A stretch of 64,000 nt of DNA from Schizochytrium sp. TIO01 (Eukaryota > Sar > Bigyra > Thraustochytrida > Thraustochytriidae). The first letter of the stretch is position 1; every line of letters starts with the position of its first letter. The position numbers were made by a program, and so were the translations under genes. The notes below the pieces were generated by a model. That model ran no database searches. It was not told the origin of the DNA and was given only the letters and a program-made list of their open reading frames with translations. Positions 38,993-48,228 of the stretch are shown piece by piece. The stretch is from contig SMSO01000037.1 of NCBI GenBank assembly GCA_004764695.1, positions 1,979,747 to 2,043,746 of the forward strand, written 5' to 3'.

Positions 38993-40292
38993 TCACAAAA
39001 GCTCTGAACACCACAACTGAAGCAAATCTTCAATGTAAGCTAGCAAAGTATTTCCATCAGTAGTTTGGCCTCTCGGTAAGTACCCGGAGGCAATCGCAAA
39101 GACACAAGTGACGATGTTGTGGCACTGGGACACATAAAAAATATAATGTTCTTTCCATTTCACTGTGCCGACAAAATCCATGGTGAACTTGCTCAAGAGA
39201 AAACATGTAAAACTGCTTTAAGATGTCCATACCTACGCATACTCCTCGAGATTGAGCACAAGACTAGCGAGATTCACTGCAAGCTTGCACTTTGGCTCTG
39301 TGAAAACTACTGTTACTGTTACCTTTAACCTAAATTTGAAACCTCTCAGATGGTCAATAAGTTAACAAGACAGATCTAAAGCAAGACAGTTCGAGAAATG
39401 TGTCTTTGGGGGAATTTTTACTTCCGCCAAGCGTTCATTCGCAAATCTGAGCTTTTCCCCTGGTGTAAACTGGTTATTTACCGAGAGGATTACACTTCAA
39501 AAACATACCATGAATGTCGTACCATCTAGCTCGGAACATCCAAGGTTTTCAAATGGCCCAAATGCAAACACGTAGCCGATCGTGATATCCACGCCGTCAG
39601 ATGCATCTTTTTGCGCTACCTGTCAGGAATGTGATTGAAGAATTGTCTTAGCCACAGGTTAGTTTGTTTAATATTACCATAGGAAACGCAAGTTTTGCAA
39701 ACTTGATAGGTTCATTACCAATTGATCCAGATGCAATAAAAACTCTGATTACTAGGGCTACGTATACCTACAAGGAGTACCTAAGTGTAATCTTCCAATT
39801 TGCAACAAAAAAAAGAAACTTGTTGACTATCAGGAGGTATCTTGAGTATCTCTGATTACTAGAAGCCACCTAACCTGGGCTTTGGACACACCTCGCGATT
39901 CGACATTGCTTCTCGATCATTTCACATAAGTTCCACCGCTTCCTGACAGAATCATGTCCTGTGCAATACGCAAGGGCATCATCTACGTCTGCATAAGCGC
40001 CCAGACACGATCCTGCATAGCTTTCTCGAGCCACTAGCGAAGAGAGCGCGAAGTCATTCAAAAGAATGCCACAGGAAAACATTCCAGACAAGTGATAGAA
40101 ACTCCCTTCGTTCTTTGCTATAGCTTCTCCCAGTTTTTCTCTCCTCTCTTCGTGCGTGAGATCTTTTGAGATAACAAACTCATCATACACTTCATCATGG
40201 ATAATGAAAGGCGCTATGACGTGTGCACCAGCAGCACGTTGTTCATCCAGCTGCTGCTGCGTGAGTATCTTCTGACCGCCGATTGTCTCCAT
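38993..40292 (-). CDS. Orphan protein, three exons
   Basis: The model runs from ATG 40292. Exon 1 (to about 39890) encodes MQ/E-rich METIGGQKIL..., then HVIAPFIIHDEVYDEFVISKDL and SFYHLSGMFSCGILLND. Exon 2 (about 39625-39510) encodes DASDGVDITIGYVFAFGPF and ends before GTATGT. Exon 3 (about 39188-38993) encodes FTMDFVGTVKWKEHYIFYV and ends LLQLWCSELL. The exon 2 to exon 3 junction is phase-consistent (acceptor GAGCAAG). The exon 1 donor is uncertain, with AGCCCAG|GTTAGG and GCGAG|GTGTGT as candidates. The sequence looks like a mixed alpha/beta cytosolic protein of ~260 residues, with no signal peptide or membrane helix. I do not recognise the family. Confidence 0.5.
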
Positions 40293-40358
40293 CCTCTTTT
40301 CAGTTTTGTCCTTTTTTGTTGTTGTTGTTTGACAAATTGTCGGAGTGGTGGCCCTCAC

Positions 40359-42453
40359 ATGTTTGGAATCCCTCCTACCTTCGCATCAACAGGAGTAAAT
40401 CTCGCTGGTGAATCTATCAACCCTGCATTCGCTTCAGCAATTTTAAGTCTCTCTATAGGTGAGATAACAGCCTTTGATCATACTATCGAAAAAACTTTGC
40501 AGCATTGGGTACCACACAGCAGCGACCAACATGCTCGAACCCAGCCATTTGAAGATACTCAATCAATCGACTCCTACATAAGATGTTGAATGCTTTTGCT
40601 AATGGGTTCGATCGAAGTGATAACCCATTCAAGACATTCATCAAAATGCAAACACAGGTGCAGCTTTAAAATGCTCTAGAGGACTATGTTGGTCTTCTCG
40701 AGGTTGTTTACCATCAATGCTTCGTCAAGGTAAACTATTGCAATCCTTCAATCTTGCAGTACAGAAGATCATTGAGGAAGGAGAAAGCTCGATGCAACAA
40801 ATGAATCAGTTGTAGTAACACCAATACTGAAATCTTCCAAGAACAGACAGTTGTTACTACTAGAACTTATATGCGCCAAGTTTCTCGTTAAAAGAAAGGT
40901 GAAGCAGATGGAAACAGAGGTATTACACATGAGCACAGTACAAACAGCAGTACCGGGTTAGTCGACCCGAATGAAAACATTCATTCTGCTACATTAGATA
41001 CGAATAGAGCTGTGCCTATGATTAGTACAAGTATCGATGAGCTAGGGAGTGGAGATATGGGTCCACAGTTGGATGCCCCTCAACAAAATGACGAGCATGT
41101 TCAGAATGTGGATGAGTCTGAGCTCAATGTTAACGATAACCTTCAAACTACTATCAAGGGAGACTCCAGTGATACTCAAGATGATAATCCAACAGGCACG
41201 CGTGAATGGGTGCTCAAGTTGAATACAGAACTGTTTGATGCAGTGAGACAAGCGCCTAAGAGTGGAACAGGTCGTATCAAATGGCCATCTGTTTATGCCC
41301 AGAGGAGACACATAGGGCTTCCAGTCCACACAAATACTAGCGTATATCACTCCTATAATAGTTCTCTTAAGTTTAAACGCAAAAGAGATGCTCAAAAAAA
41401 CAAAAATAGCCTGCGAAACGCACGGACAGGGATTCGAGGACCCACGAAAATATGTCTTGCTCGCTCTACAGAGAAGAAACACTCAGAATTAACAGCTTGA
41501 CTGATTTGGAGGAGGAAATGGAACCTCTAGTAGCTCTTTCTAACATAGTTCCTCCCGCTGTTGATGATGAGATTGATAATAGTTTGATTTCTCAAAACAC
41601 AAAACAGAAGATAACTGCGCCTGTATCACCTGGAAAACTCAGAAAAACAGCTTCAGCATCTTTTACCAGTAGTGAAGATAAAGATAGTACACAGGATCAA
41701 CCACCTTTTCAACCTCAGAGAAATTTACATACAGAAAAGCCTGGTTGTCAAAATCTATCAATTCCAGAAAATGCTATAACTTTGCAGATGTTGGGCCAGG
41801 TGCAGCAAAGAAAAAGCCCTAGTGTGGCTATGAATAAAGGAGACGATCTTGTTTCTCTCCAAAGTCTAGATGGGAGTGATGCGGATAACAAAAGAAATGG
41901 AAATGAAGATGCACAGGATGCTGATTCGAACAAAAATATACTCAGAAGGTCTCGAAGATTGTATACATTAAGTATAGAAGAAGACAGAACCTCCGCTACT
42001 CCCAAACCAAGCGTAATTAAAAATCAAGAGTGTCGTATCGCCAGTACAAGCTCTGCACAAGGTACAAGAGACGGCGGCGACTTACAGAAGTACAAGCAGC
42101 AAATTGTTAAAACCTGTTGTACGCTTGGTGCTAAAGTGAAAAAGCTTTCTCAACAACTAACTTTGGAGACCATTGCACTCTGCGAAAAGGAACTTAAAGC
42201 TCAAGCAAACGCAACCAATACTAAACTTTAGTCCCGTCGATTTACGGACGATGAAGATCAGCTCATAAAACATATCTGGGCTGCGAATAATTTTCCATAC
42301 CGCCTCAACAAGGGAGAAATACCACTATTAAATGGAAACCCTTTAAAAAGCTTTGGTTACATTCAGTTGCTGTTCTAAAGCTCAGCAAAGAAGGTGACAA
42401 TTACTACTACCGTAACGACGAGCAGTTGAGGCAGCGCATGAAATACATCAACT
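40359..42453 (+). pseudogene. Broken Myb/SANT-like protein gene, possibly retroposed
   Basis: A series of plus-strand coding segments in shifting frames: 40359-40589, a second with an in-frame stop near 40668, 41012-41500, and 41452-42231, then readthrough of TAG at 42229 into a Myb/SANT-like stretch (RRFTDDEDQLIKHIW) that continues only after one frame change near 42310 (TIKWKPFKKLWLHSV, YYYRNDEQLRQRMKYIN). A related segment occurs upstream (REWVLKLNTELFDAV...GRIKWPSVYAQRR), so the ancestor likely had two Myb-like modules separated by a Ser/Gln/Asp-rich nuclear-type linker. Stops and shifts at several places argue for a pseudogene. Very short or unrecognised introns, or assembly errors, could explain some. 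An A-rich tract begins about 20 bp after the final stop. Confidence 0.5.
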
Positions 42454-42863
42454 AAAGTCCAAAACAACGAAAAAAAAAAAAGAAAAGAAAGAAAGAAAGA
42501 ATATTGCCAATCTCAGCCAACGAACCTATCATGGTACCTTATATACTTCCTAGAAAATGAAAAGTCGATGTTTTAAATTAAACTCTTTTTCAGAGTTCTT
42601 CTTTTTGGGCGTCTTTTATCAAGAATTAGCCAGGGCTCAAATCGCGCGGGGCGGCGCGGCCAAACATTTAACCTACTTTCTCCCTCAGGGAGAAAATTAA
42701 AAGAAAAATAAAAGCAATTTCTAATAAAAAGATTTACCTACTTTTGCCCCATCTAAGACCCCTATCTACCTAGCAGCACCTAACTGGAAACATAACTTGA
42801 AAAGGATCAAGCGATCATTGGAGGTCAAAACGCTCTCCCCATCGTCGCGGAATCGCTGCGTGA
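42454..42863. promoter_or_regulatory. A-rich tract and RNase H1 promoter region
   Basis: Begins with a poly(A) run then (GAAA)n at 42467-42500, consistent with a retroposed 3' end. Further on is a GC-rich box (GCGCGGGGCGGCGCGG, about 42644-42659) and then AT-rich sequence before the RNase H1 start. No other gene. Confidence 0.45.
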
Positions 42864-44021
42864 ATGTCTTTCCGCGCTGGCAAAGGCTCATCTTCGAAGC
42901 CTTCTGGGAAAATGTACGCTGTGCGAAAGGGCCGCGCCACAGGTCTTTTCCGGACTTGGGCAGAGTGCGAGGCCCAGGTCAAGGGGTTCTCTGGAGCACA
43001 GTTCAAGAGCTTTACAACCGAGCCTGCCGCCAAAGCTTACCTCGGACTCTCACAAGGAGGTTCTGAAGTCACATCTGCACAAAAAACTCCTGTGGAAGGC
43101 TTTGCTAAAACAAAGGCAACCTTGCCAGTCACAAGTTTGGGTGCAAATCCCATTAAAGATCAAGCAATCTTGAGCGCGAAGGTGCCGCGATTCTATACTG
43201 GCAGATCAGGGTTTTCGACAATTACGAACTCTATTTCTTCTTCCTCTTCTTCTGTGCCTTCCCCATTAACCTCTTCAAGCTCGGCTTCACGTTTCTCGGG
43301 GCAGAATAAAACATCTAACCGCAAGACAGGCGGCGGCACGCGGGGTGGCGGCGCTCGGAAAAGCTCTGGTGCTAAGAACAAGGGTCCACAGATGACTGTG
43401 GAGGACATCAAAGATGGCTCGCTGGTAGTCTACTCAGATGGTTCTTGCTTGGGCAATTATAATGTAAAGGAGACGAAACCCCCAGCAGGTTGGGGTTTCC
43501 TCGTGCTCCGGTGGAATCTCTCTAGCACACATGAGCTTCTTCACGAAGCGTTTGGACCTGTCGTGCTTGATCCGGCAAAATCAGGCTATATTGGTGCAGA
43601 GGTATTTTCAAACAATACAGCAGAGTTAACGGCTATTGCCAAGGCTTTGGATTACATTCATGACCTACCAGTCCCTAGCACTGGTGCAGAGCCTGTAATC
43701 GTACGCTACGACTCCGAGTATGCGGCGAAGTCGGTGATGGGATTGTTTAATGGTGCAAAAAACAGGGATCTCATTCTCAAATGCCGCGAGGCACTCGCAC
43801 GAGCGCGCATAGTTCGGCAAGTTGATTTTATTCACGTGCGTGGTCATAGTGCAGAGCAATATAACGATCGCGTTGATGAACTGGCAAAAATGGGTGCAGC
43901 GATGTGTGCTGAAGAACGGGCTGTTGGAAAGCAAACCAATACGGCATCCACACCAGGCACTAAACGCGGACGAGAAGCTAGCCCACCTCGCTCCAATACA
44001 CGTAAGAAGAAGTCAACCTAA
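42864..44021 (+). CDS. RNASEH1: Ribonuclease H1
   Basis: A 385-residue single-exon RNase H1, which cleaves the RNA strand of RNA/DNA hybrids such as R-loops. An N-terminal hybrid-binding domain (about 17-62, YAVRKGRATGLFRTW, QFKSFTTEPAAKAYL) matches the 'viroplasmin' fold of eukaryotic RNase H1. A Ser/Gly/Lys-rich linker follows (~63-180, including a seven-Ser run). The catalytic domain is at ~184-345 with the DEDD set D192 (YSDGSCLGN), E254 (NNTAELTAI), D283 (RYDSEYAAKS) and D338 (NDRVDELAK); HVRGHS supplies the flexible-loop His. The basic C-terminus (KRGREASPP, TRKKK) suggests a nuclear localisation signal. No clear mitochondrial presequence is present. The 3' end is 69 bp from the convergent HExxH gene. 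Confidence 0.96.
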   Translation: MSFRAGKGSSSKPSGKMYAVRKGRATGLFRTWAECEAQVKGFSGAQFKSFTTEPAAKAYLGLSQGGSEVTSAQKTPVEGFAKTKATLPVTSLGANPIKDQAILSAKVPRFYTGRSGFSTITNSISSSSSSVPSPLTSSSSASRFSGQNKTSNRKTGGGTRGGGARKSSGAKNKGPQMTVEDIKDGSLVVYSDGSCLGNYNVKETKPPAGWGFLVLRWNLSSTHELLHEAFGPVVLDPAKSGYIGAEVFSNNTAELTAIAKALDYIHDLPVPSTGAEPVIVRYDSEYAAKSVMGLFNGAKNRDLILKCREALARARIVRQVDFIHVRGHSAEQYNDRVDELAKMGAAMCAEERAVGKQTNTASTPGTKRGREASPPRSNTRKKKST

Positions 44022-44090
44022 TGGATGCATTTCTGGACTCTTTGCTCAGGAACGAAGAGCAGATAGTACTTGGGAAGCTGGATCAAATCG

Positions 44091-45109
44091 TTAAGACGGC
44101 GCGGAACCCGGAGACGCATTTACCTTTGCCTTGGGAAGGTTTAGTAAAAACTCAACAAACGAAATAAACTCCGAGGCGGTTGCGTCATCGCACATGATAT
44201 CTTCGTTGCAGGCTTTACGCCAGGCTGAAGTGGAGATGGTGTCTTTCCATGATTGCGTGCATCCCTCTGAGAAGGGCACGATTGCGTGATGTACGTGGCG
44301 AATAGCCGTCCACGACTTTAGTGCAGCCAATTGCGGAAGCAAATAGCTTGCGAGAAGCAGCTGAGCGTTCCTGTCGTAGCAGTCAATCTCGACATTTTGT
44401 GCCCATGAGCGAATTGTTTGATCACGGTGGAGATGGTTTTGGTGTTTTGGTGTAATCTGCAATAAGAATTTTTCAGGTCCTTCCATGATTGTATCTCTAT
44501 ATTCTGCATATTTTATGGCATAGGCTCTTAGCCCAGCCGAGCCTGCGCGACCCCACTGTTGTGAGAAGTCTTCAAGTGCTGCAAGAGAACTTAAGCAAGC
44601 TATGACCTCGATGAAAGGATGTTCAATTAAAGGATCTACAAACACATGCGTCAATTCGTGAGCAAGTTGGTAAACAATTTGATTGAATCTTCTGGAGCGC
44701 AAACATGTCAACGCCACTGCATAGTTTTCTGGAAGATGATTCGTCACAGCACGTGGAACGTTGTCCTGGAGCAGCACACATCGTTTCCATCCCAAAGTAG
44801 GTCCCTCCTATAGATCCATCCTCCTCAAAGCGCATGAAAAGTTCCCATCGTAACGAAGCCAAGTACACAATCATCGTTAGCCATTTACTGTTTCTGTAGT
44901 AGTTGGAATTACATCGATACATCCTTTCCGTATTGTCTGGGAAAGCACAAAAGGGCGACGGTGTTATTTGGTTCACTCACCTGCATCTTGGCCACCATCC
45001 AGTCGCGGACCTGCTCACAAACAGCGAGAACGTCGGGGTTGCGCGGCTCATCAGGTGCAAGAATAAGGGGAAGGCGATCGCTTGCAGATTGCCATGGCGA
45101 GGTCAACAT
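44091..45109 (-). CDS. HExxH-containing protein of unknown family, two exons
   Basis: Exon 1 (45109-44981) ends AAG ATG CAG before GTGAGTG. Exon 2 (44807-44091) starts after CTATAG with GAG GGA CCT. The splice is phase 0 and gives 281 residues. H93-E-L-T-H97 lies in a helix-like stretch (YQLAHELTHVFVDPLIEHPFIEVIACL) with further Glu at 105 and 110, so it could be a zincin-type metallopeptidase using a downstream Glu or His as third ligand. The rest is helical (LLLASYLLPQLAALKSW, FISFVEFLLNLPKAK), with no signal peptide and no known domain beyond the motif. HExxH occurs by chance, so enzyme function is not established. It is followed 222 bp upstream on the same strand by the SLC37-type gene's 3' end. 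Confidence 0.65.
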
Positions 45110-45331
45110 AATTCTGGTTGGGTTAATGGTCCTGCTGCTCGAAAGAGGTCTTCAAGTTGTTGTTGTGCGTTGACACATTTTAGTCATGAATACTACTCTT
45201 AGTGGTTTTACCTACTGATAGATTAGATTACTGAGCAAGGGAAGAGAAATTAGCACTTTCTAGTAGGTGATAAGGTACCTGGTAAAATAACAATATCACG
45301 ATAGATCAATAGAGTTGAATGCATTCTAAAG
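45110..45331. other. Spacer between two minus-strand genes
   Basis: 222 bp holding the 3' UTR of the SLC37-type gene and the promoter of the HExxH gene. No other feature. Confidence 0.4.
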
Positions 45332-47008
45332 TCAGGCTGTCTTGGCTTTAGAGATTTGCGTACTTGAAGGCACAGCAAGCAAGGGAGCAAAAGCAAGAGC
45401 GCCAAAAATCGCACAAAAGGTCCATACCGTTGTGACATAATCCCAGCCATATGAGTTGACCACCAGACTTAAAGGGTAGCCTGCAGCAGTGCCACCGACT
45501 TGAGCGACCGACTTTGCAAAACTGGGGAGGCAGCGGTTCGATATTTTATACAGGATTGTGATGTTAGATGTCCACCGCTTGAGATTTATTTTCAATGCGA
45601 GACGATAGAACAAAAGAACTTACCTTCCGGCTGTTGACGGAGCTTTGGGGAATACTTCGCGAGCTGTAATCAACAGAAGTGACCACACATAGGAGCATCG
45701 TGAGTACAGAACTGCAATTAAGATAATATATATTCATGAAGGTTGAGTTTTGAAGGAGGCAATACATGAACGTACCTGTGAGGCCGACCAGGACATGTGG
45801 TCCAAACGAAAAAAGGCCGAAGCAAAAATAGATACTAGCAAGAGTAACATCTTCAAAACCCTTTGGCAAAGGGAAATTTGCCATGGCCATGATAAGAGGT
45901 GCAAGAAGCGCAGTGAAGAAGACAATAACAGGTCCACGACGGCCATTGAAAAGACGGTCACTAAGTGCTCCAGCACTAATTCCTCCAAGAAATCCTCCAA
46001 TTTCTAATGTCACCATGCAATCACGAGCAGCCTCGAGGGAAACTCCGCGCGTTTCTTGAAGGATGATGAGACTCCAGTCTTTCGTTATTATCGCAAGTCA
46101 GTTTAAGTTAATTCCCTTGAGTTTGATATACCATACAAAGTGTTTTGGCTAGAAGGAAGACATGAAGCCGCCTCGATTCTTGATTATTGGTTTGACTTAC
46201 CTTGAACGCCAACACGAAGTGCTTGCAGGAATGCATATCCAATACCCAAGCTTAAGAGATGTACAGAAGTGCACATTTCTATAAGTGTGTCTGACCATGA
46301 TGTTTGAGAAGCTGGTTCCTGTTTAGAGGAATCATCACCCATTTTGGTTTGGGTGTCATTAACCCTTACATCTTTGGGCCTAGGCGTTTGGTGTTGGACA
46401 TCCTCTTTGGGTCCGTCTGTGAGAAAGATGGCAAAGATCGCGGCAAGAGTAAGACCAATAAGGCCTGGCGCCCAAGTTGCGGCTCGCCAGCCATAGAGCT
46501 GCACAACGGGAGTAAGGATGATAGGGCATAGCGCGCTACCAAGATTTTGGTTGGTGGAGAGGATACTATACCATGTTGCACGATTCGGCGAGTTACGGAA
46601 CCAGTTCATGAAAATGGCTGCCAAAGCAGGCCACGCAGCACTCTGAACGATACCATTAATGGACCAAAGACCCAGGTCGAGCCATGTCCAAGGGGACTGG
46701 AACATGAAGATGTTACAAAGTGCAGTGATTGCAAGTGTCGAGCTGAGTACCGCAGCCGGTGGGGCAGAGTCTACAATAGGACCCGCAATTAGCTTGCCAG
46801 CACCGTAGGAGAACTCCATTACAGATCCAAAGATGCTGACCTCTTCCTTTGGCCTGCCTACAGTGCGCACAAGTTCATTCAACCAGAATGCGTAATTCTT
46901 TCGACAAAAGTAGAAGACCATATATGAGATATAAATTAGGCCGAAGCTAATAGCCTGTGCCCTCGCATAACCCTTGGAGGGCGTTGTGGCCAGGTTTTCT
47001 TCAGCCAT
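45332..47008 (-). CDS. SLC37/GlpT-type sugar-phosphate transporter (MFS), four exons
   Basis: Exons 47008-46201, 46078-45776, 45663-45624 and 45521-45332 splice in consistent phase (1, 1, 2) to 446 residues. It belongs to the organophosphate:phosphate antiporter branch of the major facilitator superfamily (SLC37, GlpT, UhpT/UhpC). Signatures: YISYMVFYFCRKNYAFW (~27-43, the OPA 'Y..fyf.R.n' in helix 1), WLDLGLWSINGIVQSAAWPALAAIFMNWF with 'Gl.Qs.gWP....i..WF' (~110-140), NQNLGSALCP, GGFLGGISAGALSDRLFNGRR (the MFS loop motif) and LTAREVFPK. The short 40-nt third exon supplies most of the last motif and proves the intron model. Substrate is probably glycerol-3-phosphate or a hexose-phosphate, and the membrane (plastid, ER or plasma) is unknown. 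Confidence 0.9.
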
Positions 47009-48228
47009 CTCTCAAGCTTGAAGTCCGGCGATTTGCTCGCGTGCTAGTCACGATCAATAATTAAGATGTGTAGAAGCTATCCTCGTTGCCAAAGAACTGC
47101 AATCAGTCTTCGAGAGCTTTGCTTAGCCTCGTTGCGGTCTAGCCTTCCGGTTATGCCGTGCCCGGTGCCCATAAAATTCCGTCAGCACCGCTGATCGCAC
47201 GACAGTGAAACTAAGCCTCACCAAAGCGATGCAAATATAACTATCGCAAATGGTTCTCGACCTCGAGGTCCTTGCCCGCAAGTCCACCACCCTCGCAGAG
47301 ACTCGTAGGTAGTGAGTGCTCTTGGAGCAGCAACTTGAGTTACTACCGAGGTTGGTAGGTAGGTTAACCTTCGATACTAGCTCAAAACAAAAAACAAAAA
47401 ATAAAACTCTGTAAAACCAAAAGCCAGAACACTGGGAACATTTGGACCACAAGTGCACTACTACTACCTACATATTTACTTCTATAGCAATCCTTCATTA
47501 AGAAAAAGAGTAGCTAACAAGATGAGTATCCTCACCGCGGTGTGAGGTAAGATCCGTTAAGGAGAAGTGGTTGGGGAACTAGGGGAACTGAGGAAATGGG
47601 CGTTCTCGTGAGAACATTGTTTTGAATGTATTCACACGAATTGGGCACGAAGTCAATCTTTTTGCTTGAGCGGGGTGGAAGAAACAGGTCTACTGACGCG
47701 AGAGTCTCGAGTGAAGACTAGCGAGGAAGCGCTGTTGATTTTCCCGCGAGGTGAAGGTGGACACGTTGTTTAAACTGTGACGAAAGGCAAAGGATCTTGG
47801 TAGCTGGCGTTGCATTGGGAAATAGCAAACTAAATCCACAGAGGAGCGGATTGGGGAAGTAAGAGTTTGTGATCAAGAAAGAATCAGTTAAGGCGATGCG
47901 CATCGACAGCACGAACTTAGCTGCGCTCGAAATTTGAGGAATTCGATTGGCATACTTTGTTTGTCATAAGAAAACACGTGCTTGGCGACCGCAACTGTTT
48001 CTAGGAGTTAAGTTCGCCCTTGGCATAGATTTAGCAAGCTGCGACAACTTTACAACTCTGAAGTTTGGGTTACAATAGGAAAGAGAGTAGTTGGCTTTTT
48101 TGCATATATAACCCTCGAGGTTGTCAGTAAAATTGTGTGTATAGCAGCAGCGTGCACAACTAAGATCAGGCAGAAAACACTATCTCCATTTTAGTGTGAC
48201 GAGGCGAGAAAGGCTAAAGCGAATTGTA
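47009..48228. promoter_or_regulatory. Divergent promoter between SLC37-type (-) and EF-hand gene (+)
   Basis: About 1.2 kb between divergent starts. Contains a GGTAGGTAGG stretch at 47345-47355 and no supported gene. Short frames on the minus strand (47123-47458 and 47718-47912) have no domains. Confidence 0.45.
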
